A stretch of DNA of 64,000 nucleotides, from NCBI GenBank assembly GCA_049116315.1, contig JAGDZD010000015.1:310001-374000 (forward strand), in the 5' to 3' direction. Origin of the DNA: Thalassobius sp049116315. GTDB taxonomy: Bacteria; Pseudomonadota; Alphaproteobacteria; Rhodobacterales; Rhodobacteraceae. The notes under the pieces are model-generated. The model saw only the letters and a program-made list of their open reading frames with translations. It was not told the origin of the DNA and did not search any database. Position numbers and translations under genes: made by a program. Below, piece by piece: positions 33,349 to 43,823 of this stretch (within the stretch, counting starts at the first letter, position 1; each line of letters opens with the position of its first letter).

Positions 33349-34092
33349 ATGGCTGAATTATTGTTAATCATATGTGCTGGCTTTGGGGCTGGCGTCGTGA
33401 ATGCGTTGGCTGGCGGAGGTACGTTCCTGACGTTTCCTGCGCTGGTCTTTATCGGCATTCCCCCCGTGGCGGCAAATGCGACCAGTGCGGTTGCGGTTTT
33501 CCCCGGCTACTTGGCGTCGGTCTTTGGCTTTCGTGATGAAATCTCCTCGGTGCCAAAGGCCTCGTTGCTGCGGGCATCGATTCTCGCGCTGATCGGCGGA
33601 TTGGTGGGTGGATTGCTGTTGTTGGTGTCATCCAACGAAATCTTTGCAGTTCTGGTGCCGTTTTTGTTGCTGGCGGCCACATTGGCGTTTGCGTTCCAAA
33701 AACCCATTCAACGTTGGATGCAGGGATCTGCGCTGAAGGCCACGCCCTATGGGACATTTGGCCTGTTGGCTGTGTCGATTTATGGCGGATACTTTAACGG
33801 CGGCCTTGGGATTGTGTTGCTGGCGCTCTTTGCGTTGTGGGGCATGGACAACCTTAACCAAATGAACGGCTTAAAGAATTGGCTGTCCTTTATGATATCG
33901 GCGATATCTGTGGCAACCTTTGCGGTGGCTGGCATTGTGGCTTGGCCGCAGGCCTTGGTGATGGCCGTGGCCGCGATTGCCGGTGGTTTTGTGGGGGCCC
34001 GTTTGGCGCGACGCCTGCCAAAACAAGTGGTCCGTGGGGCCATCATTGTGATCGGCTTGGGCATGAGTTTGGTGTTCTTTGGCCGTATTTGA
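33349..34092 (+). CDS. TSUP-family permease (TauE/SafE)
   Basis: 247 residues, about eight hydrophobic segments. Both TSUP half-motifs are present: GVVNALAGGGTFLTFPAL near residue 20 and GYFNGGLGIVLLALFALWGM near residue 145, with conserved NALAGGG and SIYGGYFNGG. The family exports or imports sulfite, sulfoacetate, sulfolactate and related anions. No sulfur-metabolism gene is adjacent, so the substrate is open. Starts 67 bp after the HTH gene, so a shared transcript is possible. Confidence 0.88.
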   Translation: MAELLLIICAGFGAGVVNALAGGGTFLTFPALVFIGIPPVAANATSAVAVFPGYLASVFGFRDEISSVPKASLLRASILALIGGLVGGLLLLVSSNEIFAVLVPFLLLAATLAFAFQKPIQRWMQGSALKATPYGTFGLLAVSIYGGYFNGGLGIVLLALFALWGMDNLNQMNGLKNWLSFMISAISVATFAVAGIVAWPQALVMAVAAIAGGFVGARLARRLPKQVVRGAIIVIGLGMSLVFFGRI

Positions 34093-34140
34093 TGGTGCAC
34101 AGGCTTGATGCAACGCATCTGTCCGTGTAGGAGAGGCGGC

Positions 34141-34227
34141 ATGAAACGCATTTTTGACATTGATGACCGCAGCTTTCTGCCTTGGCGGTTTTACGGTGCG
34201 TCGCTCACGGTACTTGCCGGCCTATAA
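34141..34227 (+). CDS. 28-residue small ORF upstream of leuC
   Basis: ATG at 34141 with AGGAGAGG 5 nt upstream; 28 codons then TAA. The peptide opens MKRIFDIDDRSFLPWRFYG, with a hydrophobic end ASLTVLAGL. Four leucines lie in the last 16 residues and no leucine run exists. A weak hairpin around GGCCTATAAGGC follows. leuC begins 62 bp later. The clear ribosome site and natural-looking composition support translation. It may be a small conserved protein or a leader peptide, and sequence alone does not decide. Confidence 0.5.
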   Translation: MKRIFDIDDRSFLPWRFYGASLTVLAGL

Positions 34228-34288
34228 GGCGGGCCAATCTTTGTCACACCCACACCATATCTGAAGACAATCCACGGGAGAGGACCAT

Positions 34289-35695
34289 ATGACCGCCCCG
34301 AAGACACTCTATGACAAAATCTGGGATGCCCACGTCGCCCACGAAGCTGACGATGGCACCTGCCTGCTGTATATTGACCGCCATCTGGTTCACGAAGTGA
34401 CCAGCCCACAGGCCTTTGAAGGTCTGCGTATGACGGGCCGCACCGTGCATGCACCTGAAAAAACCATCGCGGTGCCGGACCACAACGTTCCGACCACGCT
34501 GGACCGTGCCAACGGCATCGAAAACGAAGAGAGCCGCATTCAGGTCGAAGCGCTGGACAAAAACGCCAAAGAATTTGGCGTGCACTATTACCCAGTGTCT
34601 GACGTGCGTCAGGGCATCGTGCACATTGTTGGCCCAGAACAGGGTTGGACATTGCCGGGCATGACCGTTGTGTGCGGCGACAGCCACACAGCGACCCACG
34701 GGGCGTTTGGCGCTTTGGCACACGGCATCGGCACCTCTGAAGTTGAGCACGTTCTGGCAACTCAGACGCTGATCCAGAAGAAGTCCAAAAACATGAAGGT
34801 GGAAATCACCGGCAAGTTGAACCCTGGCGTGACCGCCAAGGACATCACCTTGGCCGTGATTGGTGAAACCGGCACCGCGGGCGGCACAGGTTATGTGATC
34901 GAATATTGCGGTGAAGCAATCCGTGATCTGTCGATGGAAGGTCGCATGACCGTCTGTAACATGGCCATCGAAGGCGGCGCGCGCGCCGGCCTGATCGCCC
35001 CGGACGAGACCACCTATGAATATGTCAAAGGTCGTCCACACGCGCCCAAAGCGGGTCAGTGGGAAAATGCCTTGGCCTATTGGAAAACCCTGTTCACTGA
35101 CGAAGGTGCAGAGTTTGACAAGGTAATCACCCTCAAAGGTGAAGACATTCAGCCCGTTGTGACTTGGGGCACCTCTCCTGAGGATGTTCTGCCGATCACT
35201 GGTGTTGTGCCAAGCCCCGAAGACTTCGAAGGGGGTAAGGTTGAAGCCGCCCGTCGCTCGATCGAGTATATGGGTCTGACACCTGGTCAAAAACTGACCG
35301 ACATCGAAATCGACACCGTGTTCATTGGGTCTTGCACCAACGGCCGTATCGAAGATTTCCGTGCCGTGGCCGAAGTGGTCAAAGGCAAGAAGATCAAAGA
35401 CGGCATGCGGGCGATGATTGTACCGGGCTCTGGCCTTGTGCGCGCGCAGGCCGAAGAAGAAGGTCTGGCGGATATCTTTAAGGAGGCCGGTTTTGAATGG
35501 CGTCTTGCAGGGTGTTCCATGTGTCTGGCGATGAACCCGGATCAGCTGAGCGAAGGTGAGCGTTGCGCCGCAACGTCGAACCGGAACTTCGAAGGTCGTC
35601 AGGGCTATAAAGGTCGCACACATCTGGTGTCGCCTGCCATGGCCGCCGCAGCGGCCTTGACTGGCAAGCTGACCGACATTCGCGACTTGATCTAA
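34289..35695 (+). CDS. leuC: 3-isopropylmalate dehydratase large subunit
   Basis: Isomerises 2-isopropylmalate to 3-isopropylmalate with LeuD. 468 residues, aconitase family. The [4Fe-4S] ligands are in IGSCTNGRIEDF (Cys near 350) and in AGCSMCLAMNPDQL (two cysteines near 410). VVCGDSHTATHGAFGALAHGIGTSEVEHV (in parts) marks the active site. GGGAGAGG precedes the ATG. Followed after 12 bp by leuD. A strongly codon-biased gene, which gives long shadow frames on the opposite strand. Confidence 0.98.
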   Translation: MTAPKTLYDKIWDAHVAHEADDGTCLLYIDRHLVHEVTSPQAFEGLRMTGRTVHAPEKTIAVPDHNVPTTLDRANGIENEESRIQVEALDKNAKEFGVHYYPVSDVRQGIVHIVGPEQGWTLPGMTVVCGDSHTATHGAFGALAHGIGTSEVEHVLATQTLIQKKSKNMKVEITGKLNPGVTAKDITLAVIGETGTAGGTGYVIEYCGEAIRDLSMEGRMTVCNMAIEGGARAGLIAPDETTYEYVKGRPHAPKAGQWENALAYWKTLFTDEGAEFDKVITLKGEDIQPVVTWGTSPEDVLPITGVVPSPEDFEGGKVEAARRSIEYMGLTPGQKLTDIEIDTVFIGSCTNGRIEDFRAVAEVVKGKKIKDGMRAMIVPGSGLVRAQAEEEGLADIFKEAGFEWRLAGCSMCLAMNPDQLSEGERCAATSNRNFEGRQGYKGRTHLVSPAMAAAAALTGKLTDIRDLI

Positions 35696-35707
35696 GGAGA
35701 GCACGAG

Positions 35708-36313
35708 ATGGAAAAGTTCGAAAAACTCCAAGGTATCGCCGCGCCAATGCCGCTGGTGAATATCGACACCGACATGATCATCCCAAAGGTCTTCTTGAAA
35801 TCCATCGCCCGTACAGGCTTTGGTAAGAACCTGTTTGACGAGATGCGCTACAATCGCGACGGCACCGAAATCGAAGATTTTGTGCTGAACAAACCACAGT
35901 ATCGCGAGGCCGAAATTCTGGTCGCTGGTGATAACTTTGGGTGCGGATCTTCGCGTGAGCATGCGCCTTGGGCGATTGCAGATTTTGGCATCAAATGTGT
36001 GGTGTCGACCTCTTTCGCGGACATCTTCTTCAACAACTGTTTCAAGAACGGCATCCTGCCCGTTGTCTTGCCACAGGAACAAGTTGATCTGTTGATGGCG
36101 GATGCGGAAAAAGGCGCAAACGCGCGGATGACCGTGGATCTGGAAGCTCAGGAAATCACCACTTCAGACGGCGAAACCATCGCCTTCGAAGTGGATGCAT
36201 TCAAAAAGCACTGCTTGTTGAATGGTTTGGATGACATCGGTCTGACACTTGAAAAGACCGACTCGATCAAATCCTTCGAAACTAAGATGGAAGCAGAGCG
36301 TCCCTGGGTTTGA
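35708..36313 (+). CDS. leuD: 3-isopropylmalate dehydratase small subunit
   Basis: Swivel-domain partner of LeuC. 201 residues. Seen: the PMPLVNIDTDMIIPKVFLKS start, LVAGDNFGCGSSREHAPWAI (in part) with substrate-binding Ser-Arg, and the SFADIFFNNCFKNGILP loop. AAGGAG lies before the ATG, 12 bp after the leuC stop. A terminator follows 19 bp downstream, so leuC-leuD ends here and leuB, 4 kb away, is expressed separately. Confidence 0.98.
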   Translation: MEKFEKLQGIAAPMPLVNIDTDMIIPKVFLKSIARTGFGKNLFDEMRYNRDGTEIEDFVLNKPQYREAEILVAGDNFGCGSSREHAPWAIADFGIKCVVSTSFADIFFNNCFKNGILPVVLPQEQVDLLMADAEKGANARMTVDLEAQEITTSDGETIAFEVDAFKKHCLLNGLDDIGLTLEKTDSIKSFETKMEAERPWV

Positions 36314-36331
36314 ACCAAGGCGAGCTAAGGC

Positions 36332-36362
36332 AAGGGCCGCTCCGAAAGGGGCGGCCTTTGTC
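36332..36362 (+). terminator. Terminator after leuD
   Basis: AAGGGCCGCTCC, loop GAAA, GGGGCGGCCTTT; a G+C-rich stem with an A/T outer part and TTTGTCG following. Confidence 0.85.
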
Positions 36363-36622
36363 GTTTGGGACTAGAGGTCACTTAGGGGTGTGCCACTAGA
36401 TCTAGCATTGGCGTGTTGCAGGCAGCCTGTGTTTGATGCAATCGCGCACCACCTGACCCGATAAGATGGTGACTTTTCAGCATTATCATCCCGCCACCTT
36501 GAGCCGATGTTGGAAACAAGGCAGGATTAAGGCGAGAATGAGGCAGGCCGTCAAAATGACGGCATCAAGTTGGAAACAGAGCGCATAAAAAAATCGCGCT
36601 TGGCCAGTTTGAAAGGGATCGG
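36363..36622. other. Gene-free stretch after leuD with hairpin and short direct repeat
   Basis: A perfect 7-bp hairpin GCCGTCA/TGACGGC with AAA loop lies at 36547-36563. TTGGAAACA occurs twice (about 36509 and 36570) flanking it. No coding frame is convincing. The next gene starts at a GTG with AAAGGGA nearby. Confidence 0.5.
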
Positions 36623-37462
36623 GTGTTGATCGAACGCGTATCGGGTGCATGCCTTCGGGCATTTTTTGTGGCGTTGCTTGTGGCAATGCCATCGTTGATG
36701 TTGCCGGGGACGGCAACGGATGCCACAGCTATGATCGTCTTGTTGGCCTTTTTTGCCGGCCTCATGACCTTTGTGGAATATAACTCCAAATATCCGTCGG
36801 TGGTTGAGTTCCGTTTTACTGCGCCGTTCAATCGTTTGCGGTTCGGTGCGATGTTCTCCGTGGTTCTGGTTCTGTCCGTCATCATGCGGGCCGAAGCCTA
36901 TCCCAATCAGATTGGACAGCTGTTGCATGGCTTGGCCAATGTTCTTGGACGCATGGCGGATTTCCCCTATTCCCCGGTCCGTTTGGCGGTCTTGGCCTTG
37001 CCGGTGGGCACAGCACCAGAGACCATTGAAATGGTACGCAGCGCCGCCGCAATTTCTTATCTAATCTCCGGAGCAGCGGTTCTGGTGTTTCTGTTTCAGG
37101 TGCAGGTGTTGAATTGGCCCATGCGCTCGGGGGCGTTTAATGTCTGGGTCAACTTGCCGATGTTTGACCCCACCAAGGGTGACGTGCTGGTGCGACTGGC
37201 ACGGGATGCACGCATTAACGTGATGTTAGGCTTTATCCTGCCATTTTTGATCCCAGCCGTTGTGAAGACCACTGCGGTTTGGGTGGAACCCATGGTTCTG
37301 ATGAAACCGCAGGCGCTGATTTGGTCGATGTCAATCTGGGCGTGTCTGCCCGCCAATATGATTATGCGAGGTCTGGCCATTGGCCGGGTCGCCGATATGA
37401 TCGGCGAAAAGCGTCGCCGCGCCTATGCCGAAGCCAAGGCCGAAGGTATTCAAATCTCCTAA
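36623..37462 (+). CDS. Integral membrane protein, unknown family
   Basis: 279 residues from a GTG at 36623 (AAAGGGA upstream). About six hydrophobic segments (near 12-30, 35-55, 72-90, 138-160, 195-215, 225-250). A cytoplasmic-looking stretch between segments reads FNVWVNLPMFDPTKGDVLVRLARDA. The C-terminus is basic (GEKRRRAYAEAKAEG). Not recognised; similar proteins seem common in the family but I cannot name one. Immediately followed by the exo/endonuclease-phosphatase gene, with the stop and next start 2 bp apart. Confidence 0.75.
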   Translation: MLIERVSGACLRAFFVALLVAMPSLMLPGTATDATAMIVLLAFFAGLMTFVEYNSKYPSVVEFRFTAPFNRLRFGAMFSVVLVLSVIMRAEAYPNQIGQLLHGLANVLGRMADFPYSPVRLAVLALPVGTAPETIEMVRSAAAISYLISGAAVLVFLFQVQVLNWPMRSGAFNVWVNLPMFDPTKGDVLVRLARDARINVMLGFILPFLIPAVVKTTAVWVEPMVLMKPQALIWSMSIWACLPANMIMRGLAIGRVADMIGEKRRRAYAEAKAEGIQIS

Positions 37463-37464
37463 AG

Positions 37465-38478
37465 TTGTGGCTTGTGGTCTGCGTGTTTTTGCCAAGCGTG
37501 CTGCTGGCGGAGACTTTGCGCGTCGCAACTTACAACGTGGATCTTGGTCGCAAAGGCCCGGGATTGATGTTGCGCGACATCCTGAAACCAGATGCACAGG
37601 TCCAAGCGGTTGTGGCGGTCATTGCCCAAGTTCAGCCCGACATCTTGTTCTTGCAAGGGATTGATTATGATCATGACCTGCATGGCCTGCGGGCGTTGCG
37701 CGATCACATTGCGCAGGCGCAGGTGGTTTATCCGCATGTTTACGCTGCAATACCCAACACGGGGATGCCAACCGGGGTTGATGTGGATGGCGACGGGCGT
37801 TTGGGCGGCGCGCGGGATGCCCAAGGCTATGGGTGGTTTTCCGGATCTGGGGGGATGGCGCTCTTGTCGCGGTTCCCAATCAAGCGGGACCAAGTGCAGG
37901 ATCTTTCCGCCATTTTATGGATCGATCTGCCGGGATCAAATGCGGGCAAAGTATTGGTGTCTCCGGCGGTGCGCTCGGTCCAAAGGCTAAGCACGGTTGG
38001 CCATTGGGTTGTCCCGGTTGAGACCCCCGGGGGGGCGCTGACCCTGTTGGGTTTTCACGCGACACCACCTGTGTTTGACGGTCCTGAGGATCGCAACGGA
38101 TTGCGCAATGGGGACGAATTGCGCCTTTGGCAGGCCTATCTTGATGGGGCTTATGGACAGGCGCCGCAGGAAAAATTTGTGCTTTTGGGCGATGCCAACA
38201 ATGATCCCCTGCAAGGGGAGGGGCGCAAACCGGAATTAATGGGCTTGCTTTTGGATCCCCGACTTCAAGACGTGGAACCCGTCTCTGACCACTATGGCAC
38301 AGCGACCGTGGATTGGCCCAAAACTGGCCGTTTTCGGGTGGATTATGTGTTGCCTTCGCAAGATATGCGGGTTCTGGCTTCGGGCGTGTACTGGCCTGAG
38401 GCGGCGGACCCTATGGCCCAGACAGTGGCGCAGGCCAGTCGCCACCGTCTGGTTTGGGTTGATCTTGCGCTGCGCTAG
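37465..38478 (+). CDS. Secreted endonuclease/exonuclease/phosphatase-family protein
   Basis: About 337 residues if begun at the TTG at 37465; a GTG at 37474 is also possible, and neither has a good ribosome site. A short signal peptide WLVVCVFLPSVLLA leads into ETLRVATYNVD, the EEP first strand. Other motifs are DILFLQGIDYDHDL (metal-binding Glu replaced by Gly or Asp-type residues), VLLGDANNDPLQG (Asp-Asn), and SDHYGTATVDW with VDYVLPSQDM and ASRHRLVWVDLAL at the end. EEP proteins cleave phosphodiester or phosphoester bonds. The first motif usually reads LQE; here LQG, so catalysis may be altered. Confidence 0.85.
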   Translation: MWLVVCVFLPSVLLAETLRVATYNVDLGRKGPGLMLRDILKPDAQVQAVVAVIAQVQPDILFLQGIDYDHDLHGLRALRDHIAQAQVVYPHVYAAIPNTGMPTGVDVDGDGRLGGARDAQGYGWFSGSGGMALLSRFPIKRDQVQDLSAILWIDLPGSNAGKVLVSPAVRSVQRLSTVGHWVVPVETPGGALTLLGFHATPPVFDGPEDRNGLRNGDELRLWQAYLDGAYGQAPQEKFVLLGDANNDPLQGEGRKPELMGLLLDPRLQDVEPVSDHYGTATVDWPKTGRFRVDYVLPSQDMRVLASGVYWPEAADPMAQTVAQASRHRLVWVDLALR

Positions 38479-38485
38479 CAGTCAC

Positions 38486-39379
38486 CTAAGTGGTGGCGAG
38501 CTGGTCCGCGCTTTTTTGCCCAAGATGCGCCGTGGCCCGCGCCAACGCTTGGTCCACCGGGGTCGGTTCAAAATCGGGCAACAGGGATTGCAAAGGCTCT
38601 GGATCAAGGTGATGGGGGGTGTCCCACAGATACCGCATCTCGCGCAGATACCTAAACAAGGGCATAAAGGGGGATGCCAACCGCAAAGGCCACCATGCCA
38701 TTGATCTGGCAGTGATCAAGCGCCCATGTGTGCGTCCGAGGATCTGCGCCATTTCCGTTCCTGTCATCGTGTAGCCCGCAAACGGGACATCGACAAACTT
38801 AGGCAGGGTGTCACGCATTTCGCTGAGTGCCACGGTGGCGCGCGCCAGATCCGGCAGATAGGCCCAGGAATGGGGCGTGTTGAGATCCCCGGGATAGGTC
38901 AGTTTCCCCACGTTCAACGACTTGGTGAGGATTTCGTCAAACCAGTTGCCCGAGGCTTGCGTGTCCAGAAAATCGCCAGCGCGGATCAGCAAAGTGCGCA
39001 CGCCTTCGCGCCGATACGCCGCCTCCATGTCAATGCGAAGCCGTCCCAACGGGTTCTGGGCCTTATGCGGAGTTTCGGCCCCCCACGGCAGCGGGGTGTC
39101 TGCGCCAAACACGTAGACATTGCCGGGGAGCACCACCAAGGCGTCATGCTTAAGAGCCGCAGCGCGGATCTGCGCATGTATCGCAGGCAACTGACTGGCC
39201 CAATCTGGATAGAGCGGGTTTCCCGTCGCGACTATAACCTGCATTCCCTTGGCGGCATCGGGCAGCTGGTCTTTGCTGCGGTCAAATGTGTGAACGGACC
39301 AACCCGCTGTTTTGAAACTTTGTGCGGCGTGCCGGCCAAAGCGCCCAGATGCACCCAAGATCAATACGTTCTTTTCCAT
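38486..39379 (-). CDS. NAD(P)-dependent epimerase/reductase (SDR-like)
   Basis: 297 residues from the ATG at 39379 (AAAGGATG upstream); a longer read to 39466 would run into the promoter of the divergent regulator. The N-terminal dinucleotide motif NVLILGASGRFGRHAAQSF (GxxGxxG) marks an atypical extended SDR or NmrA-like protein. The YxxxK pair is not obvious, so oxidoreductase activity is uncertain. It is convergent with the phosphatase gene (7 bp apart) and divergent from a LysR gene, a common regulator-target layout. Substrate unknown. Confidence 0.82.
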   Translation of the reverse strand: MEKNVLILGASGRFGRHAAQSFKTAGWSVHTFDRSKDQLPDAAKGMQVIVATGNPLYPDWASQLPAIHAQIRAAALKHDALVVLPGNVYVFGADTPLPWGAETPHKAQNPLGRLRIDMEAAYRREGVRTLLIRAGDFLDTQASGNWFDEILTKSLNVGKLTYPGDLNTPHSWAYLPDLARATVALSEMRDTLPKFVDVPFAGYTMTGTEMAQILGRTHGRLITARSMAWWPLRLASPFMPLFRYLREMRYLWDTPHHLDPEPLQSLLPDFEPTPVDQALARATAHLGQKSADQLATT

Positions 39380-39472
39380 TTGCTCATCCTTTGTTTCGTG
39401 ATGTCGCCTATTTGGAGGTTTCAAGCTGCAAAGAACATTGCCCTCGCGCGCACACCGTGTATTCATTTTTGA

Positions 39473-40366
39473 ATGGCAGATCTTGATCGAACCGACTGGA
39501 CCCTTGTGCGCAGCTTCTTGGCGGTTGCAGAAAGTGGATCGCTATCTGGGGCCGCGCGCGTGTTGCATGTCAGTCAGCCCACACTAGGCCGCCAAATTCG
39601 CCAAATGGAAACGACGCTGGGTGTGTCGTTGTTTGTGCGCCAGCCGCGTGGATTTGATCTGACCGAAGCAGGGCAATCCATTTTGCCGGCAGCCAAGCGA
39701 ATGCAGGGCGCAATGAATGAAATTGCGCTGACTGTGGCGGGGCAAGACACGCAGACCACCGGGTCGGTGCGCATCACAACCAGTGAAATTGTTGCCCACC
39801 ACATTATGCCCGGCGTGATCGCAAAAATTCGCGCCACCCACCCGGGCATTGCCATCGACTTGGTGGCCAGTGATTCCAGTGAGAACCTTTTGTTTCGTGA
39901 AGCTGATATCGCGGTGCGGATGTATCGCCCTCAGCAGCTTGAGATTGTCACCCGTAAGTTGGGCAACATGCACTTGGCTGTCTGTGCTGCAAAGTCCTAT
40001 CTTGAGCTGCGGGGGCGCCCGCGATCGGCGCAGGATCTCTTGGAACATGATTTGATCGGCTATGATCAAAGCGAACAAATCCTGCGTGGGATGCGTGATC
40101 TGGGCTGGCCTGCAACGCGCGATTGGTTTGCGACGCGCTGTGACAATCAAAATGCCTATTGGGAACTGGTGAAATCCGGGTGCGGTATCGGGTTTGGGCA
40201 GCAAAGATTGATCCAGCTGACCCCGGAAATCGAAGAGCTGGACGTCGGTGTTGAAATCCCTCCGCTGGAGGTTTGGTTGGCCGCGCCGCAAACGCTACGC
40301 CAAACCCCCCGCATTTCTGCGGTTTGGGACCTGATCGCCGAGGGTCTGAAGCCCTTCGTTTCTTGA
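39473..40366 (+). CDS. LysR-family transcriptional regulator
   Basis: 297 residues. The HTH spans about residues 8-65 (FLAVAESGSLSGAARVLHVSQPTLGRQIRQME in parts), followed by a periplasmic-binding-like effector domain (GSVRITTSEIVAHHIMPGVI, LLFREADIAVRMYRPQQ). Likely controls the divergent epimerase. An ATTCA-TTTT-TGAAT inverted repeat (39461-39474) covers its own start codon. No ribosome site precedes the ATG, and a weak TTGCCC/TATTCA pair (39438-39465, 16-bp spacer) would put the transcript start near the ATG, so leaderless expression is possible. Confidence 0.92.
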   Translation: MADLDRTDWTLVRSFLAVAESGSLSGAARVLHVSQPTLGRQIRQMETTLGVSLFVRQPRGFDLTEAGQSILPAAKRMQGAMNEIALTVAGQDTQTTGSVRITTSEIVAHHIMPGVIAKIRATHPGIAIDLVASDSSENLLFREADIAVRMYRPQQLEIVTRKLGNMHLAVCAAKSYLELRGRPRSAQDLLEHDLIGYDQSEQILRGMRDLGWPATRDWFATRCDNQNAYWELVKSGCGIGFGQQRLIQLTPEIEELDVGVEIPPLEVWLAAPQTLRQTPRISAVWDLIAEGLKPFVS

Positions 40367-40418
40367 CCCTAGGGGCGTCAGAGGGTAGGCGTTTGCAAGC
40401 TTTGAAAACCAAGGACAC

Positions 40419-41528
40419 ATGACTATGACCAACCCTTCACTTCTTATCCTGCCCGGTGACGGTATCGGCCCCGAAGTAATGGCCGAAGTTCGCAAAATCA
40501 TTGACTGGTACGGTGACAAACGCGGGTTGGCATTTGATGTCCAAGAAGATCTGGTCGGCGGCGCCGCCTATGACGCACATGGCACCCCATTGACCGATGC
40601 AACCATGGAACTGGCACAGTCTGTTGACGCGGTTCTCTTGGGTGCGGTTGGCGGCCCAAAATATGACGATTTGGATTTCAGCGTAAAGCCCGAGCGTGGC
40701 CTGCTGCGGTTGCGCAAAGAGATGGATTTGTTCTCGAACCTGCGCCCTGCACAGTGTTTTGACGCGCTGGCCGATTTCTCATCTTTGAAAAAGGATGTGG
40801 TTGCTGGCCTCGACATCATGATCGTGCGCGAACTGACCAGCGGCATCTATTTTGGCGAACCACGCGGCATCTTCGAAGAAGGCAACGAGCGCGTCGGCAT
40901 CAACACCCAGCGCTATACCGAGTCTGAAATCGAACGGGTTGCGCGTTCTGCGTTTGAATTGGCCATGCGTCGCGGCAAAAAGCTGTGTTCGATGGAAAAA
41001 GCCAACGTGATGGAATCTGGTATTCTTTGGCGCGAAGTGGTCACCGAAGTGGCCAAAGATTACCCCGAAGTTGAACTGAGCCACATGTATGCGGACGCGG
41101 GTGCGATGCAGCTTTGCCGCTGGCCCAAACAGTTCGATGTGATCGTAACTGACAACCTCTTTGGTGATCTGCTGTCTGATGCGGCTGCGATGCTGACAGG
41201 TTCGCTGGGCATGTTGCCGTCTGCAAGCTTGGGGGCTCCGATGGCCAATGGTCGTCCAAAGGCGCTGTACGAACCGGTACACGGGTCTGCTCCTGACATT
41301 GCGGGCCAAGCTAAGGCCAACCCGATTGCCTGTGTGCTGAGCTTTGCGATGGCGCTGCGCTATTCGTTTGACAATGGCACCGAGGCGGACCGCCTTGAAG
41401 CCGCTGTTGAAAAAGTGTTGGCCGATGGCGCACGCACAGCCGACCTGCTGGGTGAAGACGGCGTAGACCCGATCACCACGGGTCAGATGGGTGACGCGAT
41501 TGTGGACGCGCTGAACGCAAGCCTCTAA
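40419..41528 (+). CDS. leuB: 3-isopropylmalate dehydrogenase
   Basis: Oxidatively decarboxylates 3-isopropylmalate, the third leucine-specific step. 369 residues. Seen: LLILPGDGIGPEV, VLLGAVGGPKYD, LLRLRKEMDLFSNLRPA with the substrate arginines, MYADAGAMQLCRWPKQFDVIVTDNLFGDLLSD (in parts) with metal aspartates, and EPVHGSAPDIAGQ. Two ATGs (40419 and 40425) share one AAGGA; the second has better spacing. A terminator follows. Separated from leuC-leuD by four unrelated genes. Confidence 0.97.
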   Translation: MTMTNPSLLILPGDGIGPEVMAEVRKIIDWYGDKRGLAFDVQEDLVGGAAYDAHGTPLTDATMELAQSVDAVLLGAVGGPKYDDLDFSVKPERGLLRLRKEMDLFSNLRPAQCFDALADFSSLKKDVVAGLDIMIVRELTSGIYFGEPRGIFEEGNERVGINTQRYTESEIERVARSAFELAMRRGKKLCSMEKANVMESGILWREVVTEVAKDYPEVELSHMYADAGAMQLCRWPKQFDVIVTDNLFGDLLSDAAAMLTGSLGMLPSASLGAPMANGRPKALYEPVHGSAPDIAGQAKANPIACVLSFAMALRYSFDNGTEADRLEAAVEKVLADGARTADLLGEDGVDPITTGQMGDAIVDALNASL

Positions 41529-41553
41529 GGCGCAAGCTTAAGCTTAAGACGAC

Positions 41554-41583
41554 AAAGGCCCGCCAATTTTGGTGGGCCTTTTG
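41554..41583. terminator. Terminator between convergent leuB and first hybrid kinase gene
   Basis: AAAGGCCCGCC, AATTTT loop, GGTGGGCCTTTT with one G-T pair; TTTT follows on the plus strand and the mirror reads CCTTTGTCG on the minus strand, so it may serve both genes. Confidence 0.85.
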
Positions 41584-41616
41584 GTTTTTGTCTGGGGCAG
41601 TTAGGCGGGGGGCCAG

Positions 41617-43770
<2,154 letters not shown>

Positions 43771-43823
43771 AGAGGTATGGGGTCCTATCGATCAGAGGCA
43801 ACTATATTGACGGCCAGCTTAGC

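Noticed and set aside
34244..36082. 612-codon open frame on the minus strand across leuC and leuD
   Set aside because: It is fully antisense to two well-supported genes. The long frame follows from their strong codon bias, and the peptide is rich in His, Phe and Asp in a way typical of such shadows.
41531..41549. AAGCTTAAGCTTAAG tandem as an operator
   Set aside because: Lies between convergent genes after leuB, where an operator is unlikely, and is a simple short tandem.
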